A stretch of 64,000 nucleotides of DNA from Bacteroidetes bacterium HLUCCA01 (GCA_001314545.1 LIHN01000009.1:62001-126000), one strand, 5' to 3'; counted from the first letter of the stretch, positions 14,887 to 23,479 are shown. Made by a program: numbers and translations. The notes: generated by a model not told the origin, from the sequence alone.

Positions 14887-15020
14887 GCCCCCCAACACTG
14901 TATAAAAGCAATAACGGTTTGGGTGTAAACTCGAACTGTTTTAGCATTTAATTAAGTATCTTGCTATCCGAAAATTATGTGCAGTAAACCGGCTACTGCT
15001 TTTATACTGACCGTTGCCAC
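14887..15020 (+). other. attC-like recombination site 2 (end of cassette 2)
   Basis: The site opens with GCCCCCCAAC (14887-14896) and ends at GTTGCCAC (15013-15020). The inner arms CTGTATAAAAGCAATAACGG and, near 14986-15009, ACCGGCTACTGCTTTTATAC are complementary over about 22 positions with a few mismatches. They enclose a variable loop of about 65 bases. No third cassette follows: I found no GGGTGGCAAC partner downstream. From here to 15193 there is no gene. Confidence 0.72.
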
Positions 15021-15166
15021 CCACTACAATAAGACGACCGAATTCCCGGCAACCGGCTAATGGAAGATGAGGTGTTGTTACAGTTTTATGATAGCGCAAG
15101 TTCACGATCACAATGAATTACATATCATTCACATAACTTGCCAATTCAAAATAAAGCACATTTCTT

Positions 15167-15197
15167 GCATGAATAATCATTCACTAATGTTTCATGC
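15167..15197. promoter_or_regulatory. Inverted repeat at the start of the hipB remnant
   Basis: GCATGAA (15167-15173) and TTCATGC (15191-15197) form a perfect 7-bp inverted repeat whose right arm contains the ATG of the hipB remnant. It may be the old autoregulatory operator. The E. coli HipB operator consensus (TATCC...GGATA) is not seen. Confidence 0.4.
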
Positions 15198-15733
15198 ATG
15201 ACTTTCTGACTGATAAATCATTCAAAGAATGGGTTCCTCTGAGCGACAAAGCATTAGCTGAGCACATTGGCGCATTTGTGCGGCATCATCGTCTGGAGCA
15301 GAATAAAACACAGAATGAGCTGGCAACAGCAGCCGGAATCAGTCGATCTACACTGAGTTTGTTATAGCGTGGTGAAACGGTTACGGTGACTACACTGATT
15401 CAGGTGCTGCGGGTTTTAGACCAACTATCCGTGCTGCATGTTTTTGAAGTGAGGGAAACCATACGTCCATTGGCATTGGCAAAACTGCAAAAACAAAAAC
15501 GCCAACGGGCACGAAGTAAATCAGGGAAAGACGAAGAACAGGCTGTATCGGAGATTTTGAAGATAGGTACATCTGCCGGTGGTGCACGTCCAAAAGCGCT
15601 CATTCCATGGAATGAAAACACAGGCGAGGTAAAATCAGGATAAACCAAAGCACCAAAGGGATTTGAGCATTGGCTTATCAAGCTCGATGGGGTAAGCGAT
15701 GTACAGTTTGGTATTTCAACGATACGGTTCTAA
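15194..15733 (+). pseudogene. hipBA toxin-antitoxin remnant
   Basis: One frame reads first as a HipB-type XRE repressor (NKTQNELATAAGISRSTLSL), broken by TAG at 15365 where a Glu codon is expected, then RGETVTVTTLIQVLRVLDQL. After SGKDEE it runs directly into a middle piece of a HipA kinase (GTSAGGARPKALIPWNENTG), is broken again by TAA at 15641, and goes on to KGFEHWLIKLDGVSD before losing homology. So a deletion removed the start of hipA and the end is missing. Known for the family: HipA is a serine/threonine kinase toxin and HipB its antitoxin. No functional product is possible. It marks the right edge of the island. Confidence 0.85.
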
Positions 15734-15784
15734 CTTCCTTCAGGCCAGCAAACCCTTAATCATTATGCCTGACCTACACATCGT

Positions 15785-16114
15785 ATGAGCGATTTTAAAA
15801 AACTGACGCAAAAGTTGACGGAATTCAGAGACCAGCGGGATTGGGCACAGTTTCACAACCCAAAGGATTTGGCCGTTGCACTGAATATTGAGTCCGGAGA
15901 GCTTCTGGAGGCCTTTCTTTGGAAAAATGCGGAGGACGCCAACGTTGACAAAGTCAAGGAGGAACTGGCCGATGTGTTTGCATACGCCCTCCTGCTGGCC
16001 GATAAGTACCAGCTTGATGTCTATGATATCGTCGCCGAGAAAATTGAACGAAACGGGAAAAAATATCCCGTCGACAAAGCGAAAGGTACCGCCAGGAAGT
16101 ACAATGAGCTATGA
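15785..16114 (+). CDS. MazG-like nucleotide pyrophosphohydrolase
   Basis: 109 residues, single-domain all-helical NTP-PPase. The metal-binding E-x-x-E and E-x-x-D motifs are intact: Glu36-Ser-Gly-Glu39 and Glu60-Leu-Ala-Asp63. The N-terminal FRDQRDWAQFHNPKDLAVAL and C-terminal ERNGKKYPVDKAKG are typical of the MazG/RS21-C6 type. Known for the family: hydrolyses (d)NTPs to monophosphates and pyrophosphate, often non-canonical nucleotides. The last four bases (ATGA) contain the start of the next gene, so the two proteins are translationally coupled and probably act together. Confidence 0.92.
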   Translation: MSDFKKLTQKLTEFRDQRDWAQFHNPKDLAVALNIESGELLEAFLWKNAEDANVDKVKEELADVFAYALLLADKYQLDVYDIVAEKIERNGKKYPVDKAKGTARKYNEL

Positions 16115-18513
16115 ATGCAGCCACGAATTTCGCGGTCGACCTGGTTAAGTATCCCTTCTCACGGAATGCCCTATCGGAAATTTCGGAGAATAAGTGGGTT
16201 AAAAAACAGTGGCCCCTGGTCTATATCATCAAGAACGATTCCAGCCGATTAGCCTACGTAGGCGAAACTACAAATGCCTATAACCGCATTAAAAACCACT
16301 TCGCAAACGATGAACGACTCGTATTAAATACCATCACGCTGATCGGATCCGACCGTTTTAATAAATCGGCCACGCTCGACATCGAATCGCAGCTCATCCA
16401 ATACCTGTCGGCCGAGAATACGTACATCCTGCAAAATGGAAACGGGGGCTTAACCCATCACAATTACTACGATAAACCCTACTACCGCGAACTGTTTCAG
16501 GAGATCTGGAACCGGCTGAAAAGCGAAAACCTGGTCACCAAGTCGCTTGAGGAAATCGAGAACTCCGATTTATTCAAGTACTCCCCCTACAAAGCGCTGT
16601 CAGACGACCAGCGCGCTTCGGTGACAGAGATTATAGACGCACTGAATCGGGGACAGCAACCGAGTCTGTTCGTTCAGGGAAGCGCCGGAACCGGGAAGAC
16701 CATTCTGGCAACCTACCTGATGAAACTCCTGCACTCGAAGCTCCCGGCCCTCGACGAGATTGAAGAGCTTGAGGGGTATCGGCTGGAAGAATACCGCTTG
16801 CTGGAGGCCTTTCAACAGCGGTTCAACAACGCCCGCATCGGCCTGGTAGTCCCTATGACGTCACTTCGCGGCAGCCTGAAAACCGTTTTTCGTGCTATCG
16901 GAGGACTGGATGCAACCATGGTCATCGGCCCGTCGGATGTGGTCAAAAAACCGTACGATATCCTCATCGTGGATGAAGCCCACCGACTGGCCCGCAGAAA
17001 GAACATCACGAATTACAAGTCGTTTGATGATACGAACCGGTTACTGGGACTGGGTAACGAAGGCACTCAGTTAGACTGGATCCTGAGGAGCAGCAAGCAG
17101 CAGATTTTCTTTTATGACGAGGCGCAGTCAATCAGGCCGTCGGACATTCCGAAAGAACGGTTTCAGGAATTGCAACGTCGATCCGCCGGACCCATTAAAC
17201 TCACCTCGCAAATGCGGGTTACTGCCGGAAACGACTATATCAATTTTGTTGACCGACTTCTTAAATGCGAGTCCATGGAGGGCTTGACCGTTCCCAGCGA
17301 CTATGATTTTCGTCTGTTTACCTCCTTCCGTGCGTTTTACGATGAAATCGTTGCGAGAGAGAAGCAATTGGGATTGAGTCGGTTTATTGCCGGATATTCC
17401 TGGCCGTGGATCTCCAAAACGGACAAGTCGAAGTACGACATCGTCATTGAGAATCATCATCTTCAGTGGAACCTCGTAAATCTGGACTGGATCAACGCGG
17501 CCAACCCCGAGCTCGAAGTCGGCTGCATCCACACCACGCAGGGGTACGACCTGAACTACGCCGGCATCATTTTCGGCAAAGAGATTACCTACAACAAGCG
17601 GCTCAACCGGATTGAAATCATTCGGGAGAACTATTACGACCGAAACGGCAGCGCCGGAATAGATGACGATGAGCGTTTGAAAGAGTACGTCATCAACATC
17701 TATAAAACGATCATGTATCGGGGTATTAAGGGCACGCTCATGTATGCCTGCAATCCGGATTTTCGGGATTACCTGCGTAATCACATACCGTTAGCCAACA
17801 CCACCCAAAGCGCATCCGTTACCATAAGTACTGATACACTTGTTATGCAAGGCACCGGTGCCAGGGTGACGCCACATACCCCGGGTACACCATTTACCGA
17901 AACGCCCGGCAGCACGCGTAACCTCGATGCGGCAGGCATAGATGCCCCGGGTAAGACCATTACCCGCGTCATGCCTCCACCCGATGCGCCCGGTACAGCA
18001 GACACCCCCGTTACGCCTCCTACCGAAACCCCCATTCTGAGGGTTCTCGATTTTAGCGAGGTTAATCCCTATGTGAATGCAGTGCCGCTGGTCGACATCC
18101 AGGCAGCGGCGGGTAATTTTTCCGACGATCAGAGGCTCTCGGAATTAACCTGGGTTGCCAGGCCGGAAGGATTCTCCATCCAGAAAGGAGATTTCATCTG
18201 TCAGGTTGTGGGCGAGTCGATGAACAAGCGTATTCCAAATGGTTCCTATTGTTTCTTCAGACGTTACACAGGCGGTTCACGAAACGGGAAAATCGTGCTG
18301 GTGGAGTCAGGGAGCATCCACGATGATGATTTTGGCGCGGGATATACGGTCAAAGAGTATCACCGTGTTAAATCCGATACCTACCTAGACTGGTCGCATG
18401 ACACCATCGTTCTGAAGCCATTATCTACGCTGGACCGGTACCGGGAAATCGTACTGCGTGGTGACGATGCGCATTCGTATCGAATTGTAGGTGTTTTTGA
18501 AAAAGTCCTCTGA
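16111..18513 (+). CDS. GIY-YIG nuclease / DUF2075 helicase / S24-like peptidase fusion
   Basis: 800 residues with three modules. At 35-105 lies a GIY-YIG nuclease: VYI (37-39), YVG (49-51), Arg59 and the metal-binding Glu92. At about 165-560 lies a DUF2075 (Schlafen-like SF1) ATPase: Walker A GSAGTGKT (about 190-197), Walker B LIVDEAHRLA (about 285), the SQMR region and VGCIHTTQGYDLNYAG. A Pro/Thr-rich linker (about 575-645) leads to a LexA/UmuD-type S24 domain at about 650-800, with VVGESMNKRIPNG (Ser703 as nucleophile). It overlaps the MazG-like gene by 4 bases. The design suggests DNA sensing, cutting and self-cleavage or repression, plausibly in phage defence (inference). Confidence 0.9.
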   Translation: MNAATNFAVDLVKYPFSRNALSEISENKWVKKQWPLVYIIKNDSSRLAYVGETTNAYNRIKNHFANDERLVLNTITLIGSDRFNKSATLDIESQLIQYLSAENTYILQNGNGGLTHHNYYDKPYYRELFQEIWNRLKSENLVTKSLEEIENSDLFKYSPYKALSDDQRASVTEIIDALNRGQQPSLFVQGSAGTGKTILATYLMKLLHSKLPALDEIEELEGYRLEEYRLLEAFQQRFNNARIGLVVPMTSLRGSLKTVFRAIGGLDATMVIGPSDVVKKPYDILIVDEAHRLARRKNITNYKSFDDTNRLLGLGNEGTQLDWILRSSKQQIFFYDEAQSIRPSDIPKERFQELQRRSAGPIKLTSQMRVTAGNDYINFVDRLLKCESMEGLTVPSDYDFRLFTSFRAFYDEIVAREKQLGLSRFIAGYSWPWISKTDKSKYDIVIENHHLQWNLVNLDWINAANPELEVGCIHTTQGYDLNYAGIIFGKEITYNKRLNRIEIIRENYYDRNGSAGIDDDERLKEYVINIYKTIMYRGIKGTLMYACNPDFRDYLRNHIPLANTTQSASVTISTDTLVMQGTGARVTPHTPGTPFTETPGSTRNLDAAGIDAPGKTITRVMPPPDAPGTADTPVTPPTETPILRVLDFSEVNPYVNAVPLVDIQAAAGNFSDDQRLSELTWVARPEGFSIQKGDFICQVVGESMNKRIPNGSYCFFRRYTGGSRNGKIVLVESGSIHDDDFGAGYTVKEYHRVKSDTYLDWSHDTIVLKPLSTLDRYREIVLRGDDAHSYRIVGVFEKVL

Positions 18514-18736
18514 CGCTCGGGCGGGCGGTACTCGGCCGGGAATCCCTTCGCCAGACACTGTTTCTGCTAGGAACCGCTCCCACTCGGCCAGGTACCTCTC
18601 CACCAGGAACAGTCCAGTCAGACACCGTTCCGCCAGGAACTGCTCGACCAACCCCGCCATGCAACGAATAAACCACACAATTGTCGCACATAATGCGTCG
18701 AATAATTTTGATTGCAACGAAAAACGGGTATATTCA

Positions 18737-18751
18737 TTGCATAATATGCAA
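18737..18751. promoter_or_regulatory. Candidate operator ahead of the fic gene
   Basis: TTGCATA-A-TATGCAA is a perfect 7-bp inverted repeat 12 bases before the ATG. GCAACGAA occurs three times in the same upstream region (18661, 18713 and 18749 areas). The rest of 18514-18763 is GC-rich, has loose GGAAC/CCAGG repeats and no believable gene, although the frame upstream of fic stays open. Confidence 0.45.
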
Positions 18752-18763
18752 CGAATGTACATA

Positions 18764-19873
18764 ATGAACTCATTTATTCATCAGCTAGACCATTGGCCTA
18801 ACTTCACCTGGGATAATGATGATATCATAAATTTGTTGAGTGAGGCACGGAATTTACAAGGAAGACTCATTGGCAAAATGGAATCGTTAGGATTCGACCT
18901 GATACATGAGGCCATGCTTGAAACGCTGACACTTGATGTACTAAAATCGTCCGAAATAGAAGGAGAATACCTGAATCCTGAGCAAGTTCGGTCTTCTATT
19001 GCCCGCAAATTGGGCATGGAAATAGCCGGTTCTGTAGAATCAGACCGACATATTGACGGTGTGGTCGAAATGATGCTGGATGCCACACAGAATTGTTCTA
19101 CACCATTGACAGCCGAACGACTTTTTGATTGGCATGCGGCATTATTCCCAACGGGGAGAAGCGGAATGTACAGGATCACGGTTGCGGATTGGCGTAAAGA
19201 TACAACAGGGCCAATGCAGGTGGTATCGGGTGCTATGGGGAAAGAAAAGGTGCATTTTCAAGCGCCGGAGGCGTCACTACTGGAAAAGGAGATGAATCGG
19301 TTCCTGGATTGGTTTAATACGGATCTGGGAATTGATTTAGTACTAAAAGCAGCCATCGCCCATCTATGGTTTGTTACCATACATCCATTTGACGATGGGA
19401 ATGGCAGAATAGCCAGAGCGTTGACGGATATGCTATTAGCTCAATCGGACAAGAGCAACCAACGTTTTTATAGTGTGTCGGCACAGATAAGAATACAAAG
19501 GAAGGCATACTATGCGATATTGGAAAAAACACAAAAAGGGAATCTTGATATCACAGAATGGATACAATGGTTTTTAAATTGCCTGATACTTGCCTTAAAA
19601 GCTACGGATTCTGTGCTAAGCAGGGTTTTATGTAAAGCAAACTTTTGGGCTACGCATGCAAAAACACAGATCAATGAACGACAGAAGAAACTATTGAACA
19701 GGTTATTAGATGGATTTGATGGAAAACTAACCTCTTCAAAATGGGCAAGGATTGCAAAATGCTCAAAAGACACTGCAATAAGAGATATTAATGACCTGAT
19801 CGACAAAGACATTCTGCAAAAAGAAGCCGCAGGTGGTCGAAGCACGAATTATGAATTAAAGGGATGCATGTGA
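18764..19873 (+). CDS. Fic family protein (AMPylator-type, with N-terminal inhibitory helix)
   Basis: 369 residues from ATG 18764 (MNSFIHQLDHWPNFTW). The frame is open further upstream, but that part is unlike protein. An N-terminal DUF4172-like helical region carries the inhibitory motif Ser62-Ser-Glu-Ile-Glu66-Gly67, typical of class II Fic proteins. The catalytic loop is HPFDDGNGRIAR with His207. The C-terminus has a winged-helix-like part (SSKWARIAKCSKDTAIRDI). Known for the family: transfers AMP from ATP to target proteins; the Glu of the inhibitory helix blocks ATP binding. It lies alone between the MazG/helicase pair and gene remnants. Target unknown. Confidence 0.92.
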   Translation: MNSFIHQLDHWPNFTWDNDDIINLLSEARNLQGRLIGKMESLGFDLIHEAMLETLTLDVLKSSEIEGEYLNPEQVRSSIARKLGMEIAGSVESDRHIDGVVEMMLDATQNCSTPLTAERLFDWHAALFPTGRSGMYRITVADWRKDTTGPMQVVSGAMGKEKVHFQAPEASLLEKEMNRFLDWFNTDLGIDLVLKAAIAHLWFVTIHPFDDGNGRIARALTDMLLAQSDKSNQRFYSVSAQIRIQRKAYYAILEKTQKGNLDITEWIQWFLNCLILALKATDSVLSRVLCKANFWATHAKTQINERQKKLLNRLLDGFDGKLTSSKWARIAKCSKDTAIRDINDLIDKDILQKEAAGGRSTNYELKGCM

Positions 19874-20037
19874 AAGCTTCCCCAGAAAACCTCTCTTTCA
19901 GATCCCTGCGAAATGCTATCGATGTGTACTTTGGTGAAACGGACCCCTAATTCTGGAACATACAATAGAACTTCAGATGGTTTCAGGTGCATCAGGAACA
20001 CCGAAACCCATTATATTTCCTATTAAAAACCAGCGAA

Positions 20038-20361
20038 ATGAAACCACGACTTTCAAATAGCATGATCAGCCTCGTACTGCTGTGCTGTATGTCCTGCGCC
20101 GTTCACGATAACGTAGACCTGACTGTCCAGTCCAAAGAAGAACTCGAACAAAAGCTGCGGACTGAAACCGAAAAGGAAGACCTTATTTCTGTTGCCTATG
20201 CCGTGGTGAAAAATGACGAAATTTTGCACAGCGGAGCTTTGGGATACGCCGATACAGCCAATGAGGTACTGGCGCGGGAGAACACCCGGTATTTGGTTGC
20301 ATCGATATCAAAAACGATTACGGCCGTGGCGTTAATGCAGTTGGTGGATCATACAATTTAA
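20038..20361 (+). pseudogene. Truncated serine beta-lactamase-family protein
   Basis: 107 residues from ATG 20038 (MKPRLSNSMISLVLLCCMSC, a lipoprotein-type signal). The text then matches the start of the beta-lactamase/esterase class C family: ISVAYAVVKNDEILHSGALG followed by the nucleophile motif SISK in ASISKTITAVALMQLVD. The frame stops a few residues later, where a full member has another 250 or more residues, including the YxN motif. Only the N-terminal quarter is left, so no activity is expected. Confidence 0.8.
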
Positions 20362-20506
20362 GCCGTAGAATCTGCGTTTATTGATATTCTCATGTTTCAA
20401 AAATAGCGTAACCAGCCAGTTATCAGCATGTTAGCCTGCTGTGCATGGAACGATGTAAACAGTGAACGCAAAACAAATTTAAAAACGTAATCCGGAGATT
20501 AAACGC

Positions 20507-20685
20507 ATGAATACCAGCAACATCCTCGATCAGCTGCTGAAATGTATATCGCCAGTGTTTTGATGGTGGATGAAGAAAATTTCATGGAGCGATCGTACCT
20601 CGAGGAACTGGCACGTCAGTTGAACCTGGATCCCGCGCTCAAAGTTGAGCTTGAAGCTCAGGTCCGCCAGCCGATGAATATGTGA
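20507..20685 (+). pseudogene. DUF533/TerB-like (YebE) protein remnant
   Basis: The sequence opens like a family start (MNTSNILDQLLK) and then, in another frame from about 20540, reads MYIASVLMVDEENFMERSYL and EELARQLNLDPALKVELEAQ, which is the C-terminal end of a DUF533 protein. The middle (about 150 residues) has been lost and the join is out of frame. Full-length relatives are inner-membrane proteins of unknown role. No product is expected. Confidence 0.68.
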
Positions 20686-20781
20686 TTGCCAATCCCTTAT
20701 GCCACCCTCATAAAGGATGCTATTCAACGGAATGGAAAGCTTTCCGTTTTTTACTAAATCGTAAGCAATCGGAGCTACACT

Positions 20782-21129
20782 ATGAATTTTCCTGTTTTTC
20801 TCTACGAGTCCATCGACCGTAACGCCATAATTCTCCGGCCGAAACCACCTTATTATGCGTGGGTCAACTCCCTGAAGGATGGCCGGGATGTAGACGAGCG
20901 GGATGAAAACAACATCTATCTGATTCGCGAAATGGATTCCAACGAGGCCATTCATCGCTGGGTCAAACGCAACTTCGACAAGCTGTTCACCAACGAACTC
21001 AACGACTGGTGCACCGATGAAAATCAATGGCCTCAGAAACGAACCTTCGCGATGTTCTCGAAGTGGTTTGATGTTGAAGTGGCTTCCATGATTCTGGATC
21101 TGGAAGATTCCGAAGTGACCAAAGAATAG
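20782..21129 (+). CDS. Conserved-looking hypothetical protein
   Basis: 115 residues, no signal peptide or membrane segment, soluble and acidic at the C-terminus. Notable phrases are YAWVNSLKDGRDVDERDENN, LIREMDSNEAIHRWVKRNFD, NDWCTDENQWPQKRTF and FSKWFDVEVASMILDLEDSE. I think similar short proteins occur in other Bacteroidota-like genomes, but I cannot name a family or role. It stands alone, after the remnant genes and facing the convergent DUF418 gene. Confidence 0.72.
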   Translation: MNFPVFLYESIDRNAIILRPKPPYYAWVNSLKDGRDVDERDENNIYLIREMDSNEAIHRWVKRNFDKLFTNELNDWCTDENQWPQKRTFAMFSKWFDVEVASMILDLEDSEVTKE

Positions 21130-21148
21130 AAGTCAAACATCCGGTCGC

Positions 21149-22372
21149 TTAACGTCGGGTCATCGGCTGGCGTTGCATGTAGGTCAACGAGCGCCACAAC
21201 CATTCCACCGGTCCGAACCGGTAGGTTTCAAGCCACGGGGCCGACCATCCATACTGCAGCGCCCAGACGCCCAGAGTGATGAGAAGCTGCATCGTACGGT
21301 CGACCTGGCCGAACAGCCCGAGTCCAACGCCATAAAATAGAAGTACCCCAATGACCGACTGCGCCAGGTAATTGGTTAACGCCATTCGGCCGATGGCTGC
21401 AAAGCGTCGTTTTATGCCATGTGCTGCATCCGATTGTGCAAAAAGCATGACCGCGCAGAGATATCCGAAACTCACCGCCAGACTTCCCCAATAGTTGTAG
21501 ATACTGCCCATAAACATGGAATACTCCACCGACCAGCCGGCGTTTTCGTTTTGAACAATTCCTGCGATAATCACCGGGAAACCCACGACAAGTCCGGCCC
21601 ATAATCCCCGCCGGTAGAACAAGCCGCTTCGCGAGGCCGTCAGTACACCCGTCTTGTACAGGGCCATTCCTATGAGCATCAGTCCGGAGACACGCCACAG
21701 AAAGAGGGTAAAAAAGACGAAGGTGTGCATTTCCAGCGCCGCAGTGGCGTTGAAGGCCAGTTGCTCACTGAGGGTTCCGGTAGCCCCGGCAATCAGTCCG
21801 GCGGTGGTATCAGCCGAAGGCAGCCAGCTCTGCTGAACAGAACGAAGCGCTACGTCCGGCCATTGGGGCATGGAGAGGTAGAACATCAGATTCAGCAGCG
21901 TGGGGATGGTGAGCAGGATTCCACCCAGTACAAACAACCTTCGGGGCGACCATCCTCGCAGTCCGAAAACGAGAAATGAACATAGGGCGTAGGCAACCAG
22001 AATATCGCCGTACCAGATCAGGTAAGCATGCACCAGTCCGATGATCAACAGCCAGAAATTACGTTTGGCATGAAATCGAAACGCCGATCCGGACCGGGCC
22101 TCCACGCGCTCGCTGACCAACAGGATACCGGCGCCAAAAAGCATGGAAAACAGGGTGATGAATTTCTGGTCGGCAAACAGGTGGCTGAACACCCAGACCC
22201 CGTAATTGAGCCCATCCAGGTCTCCATAGGCGGTGGGGTTCAGATAGGCCGCCCCGGGCATGGACATGCTTTGAATATTCATGATCAGAATCCCCAGGAT
22301 GGCGATTCCCCTGAGGATGTCGAGGGATTCTATCCGTTCACCGGATGCGGTTGGCTGGAGTGGTGATGTCAT
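21149..22372 (-). CDS. DUF418 (YeiB-type) membrane protein
   Basis: 407 residues, about ten predicted membrane helices. The N-terminus has the family signature (RIESLDILRGIAILGILIMN) and the C-terminal DUF418 domain is visible (MALTNYLAQSVIGVLLFYGV, then QYGWSAPWLETYRFGPVEWL and WRSLTY). Known for the family: an integral membrane protein related to acyltransferase-3-like proteins; substrate and role are not established. Single gene, divergent from the hydrolase at 22497 with a 124-base gap that must hold both promoters. Confidence 0.9.
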   Translation of the reverse strand: MTSPLQPTASGERIESLDILRGIAILGILIMNIQSMSMPGAAYLNPTAYGDLDGLNYGVWVFSHLFADQKFITLFSMLFGAGILLVSERVEARSGSAFRFHAKRNFWLLIIGLVHAYLIWYGDILVAYALCSFLVFGLRGWSPRRLFVLGGILLTIPTLLNLMFYLSMPQWPDVALRSVQQSWLPSADTTAGLIAGATGTLSEQLAFNATAALEMHTFVFFTLFLWRVSGLMLIGMALYKTGVLTASRSGLFYRRGLWAGLVVGFPVIIAGIVQNENAGWSVEYSMFMGSIYNYWGSLAVSFGYLCAVMLFAQSDAAHGIKRRFAAIGRMALTNYLAQSVIGVLLFYGVGLGLFGQVDRTMQLLITLGVWALQYGWSAPWLETYRFGPVEWLWRSLTYMQRQPMTRR

Positions 22373-22496
22373 GGCGTGGTAAAATTAGTTTTCAGTTCCG
22401 GCTGGATCGGCAACACACCAAGTTAAGGAAATCACCGCAGAGACGGATATTGCTTATATTGCATCTGATACTACCTGCTCAACCGATTGTATCGAC

Positions 22497-23345
22497 ATGA
22501 AAAACGCGTTCATTATATTTGCGCTCACACTTATCATGGCTGTCCTTCCCTCCTGTGAGGCATCGGATGTAATGGACAAACCATCGGCTTTGCATGAAAC
22601 ACGAAGCATTTCCTACGAGGGTGTAGAGGTCACGGTAGTCATCGACAAACCCGCAATAGAGGAAGTGGACGTGCTGGTTCTGTTTCACGGAACCGTTGTG
22701 TACGATGTGAACCTGATACAGGCAGCCAACAATATACTAGGACGATTCCGGGAACTAACCGATCGGGATGATGTGATGCTGGTTAGCGTGGCGTATCCCG
22801 GCGAGCACAAGCTCCTTGGCGATAACATCACAGAGGCCGAAGCTGCGCTTTTGTGGGTGAAGCATGTCGCCGGAACCGACTTGAACGTAACTATCCGAAA
22901 GATTTTCCTGGCCGGGCATTCACAGGGAGGCTATCTGGTAACCCGGTTGAATACCATGCACGCTACCGATGGGGTTATTGCGAATGCGCCCGGTCCGCTG
23001 AATCTAGTTTACCGATGTTATCTGGAGGAAAGCGGACGAATTGAGGCCGGTGCAGCGTGCAATAAGCTCAATGCCGCATACGGCACTACCGCTGAAAATC
23101 CGGAAGCCTATCGCGCCCGATCCTTGCGGCGGTTTACCTCGGGTTATCAATCCGATATTCTTTTCGTGCAGGGACTTGACGACTCCCCCATCCACATGTC
23201 GTCCTGGCCAACGTTCAAACAGCTGGTGACAGCCTGCACCGATTGTGCCGGTCGGGAATTTCTGGAAATCGATGGAGGCAGCCATGGAGCGCTGTTCGAT
23301 AGTCCGGTTGCCGGGGCTGCGTTCAACGAGTTTATCAATCGATAG
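22497..23345 (+). CDS. Alpha/beta-hydrolase lipoprotein
   Basis: 282 residues with a lipoprotein signal (FALTLIMAVLPSC, lipidation Cys near 20). Alpha/beta-hydrolase fold: VLVLFHGTVVYD carries the oxyanion-side His-Gly, the nucleophile elbow is GHSQGG (Ser142), and the final His is in DGGSHGALF. The acid is probably Asp in VQGLDDSP. Likely a membrane-anchored esterase or peptidase in the periplasm or on the surface; substrate unknown. Divergent from the DUF418 gene, without operon partners. Confidence 0.85.
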   Translation: MKNAFIIFALTLIMAVLPSCEASDVMDKPSALHETRSISYEGVEVTVVIDKPAIEEVDVLVLFHGTVVYDVNLIQAANNILGRFRELTDRDDVMLVSVAYPGEHKLLGDNITEAEAALLWVKHVAGTDLNVTIRKIFLAGHSQGGYLVTRLNTMHATDGVIANAPGPLNLVYRCYLEESGRIEAGAACNKLNAAYGTTAENPEAYRARSLRRFTSGYQSDILFVQGLDDSPIHMSSWPTFKQLVTACTDCAGREFLEIDGGSHGALFDSPVAGAAFNEFINR

Positions 23346-23479
23346 CAACCTTTCTGCCTGACTCGGCATGTTTTCAGCCGGATGTGATTCCTTTCGTAAC
23401 TACGTCCTTAACCCAGGCGTAATGTAGTTATGCATAGTTTATTAAGACATTGAATCTGAATCATTTAAAACACCATCGA

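Larger units (their letters stand above)
10833..15020 (+). mobile_element. Integron-like array of two gene cassettes
   Basis: Cassette 1 runs from GTT at 10833 to 12709 (three genes), cassette 2 from GTT at 12710 to about 15012 (three genes). Each ends with an attC-like site of about 135 bp. The start of cassette 1, GTTGTGCGT, is the exact reverse complement of the start of its own site (12584-12592). The start of cassette 2, GTTGGGGGGC, is the exact reverse complement of the start of its site (14887-14896). That own-end complementarity is the hallmark of integron cassettes. All six genes run the same way and are much more AT-rich than their neighbours. The only recombinase nearby is the deleted one at 10166. 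Confidence 0.72.

Noticed and set aside
18491..18763. N-terminal extension of the Fic protein
   Set aside because: Arg/Ser/Pro-rich text from a GC-rich intergenic repeat area; Fic homology begins at 18764 and a palindrome and promoter-like region lie inside the extension.
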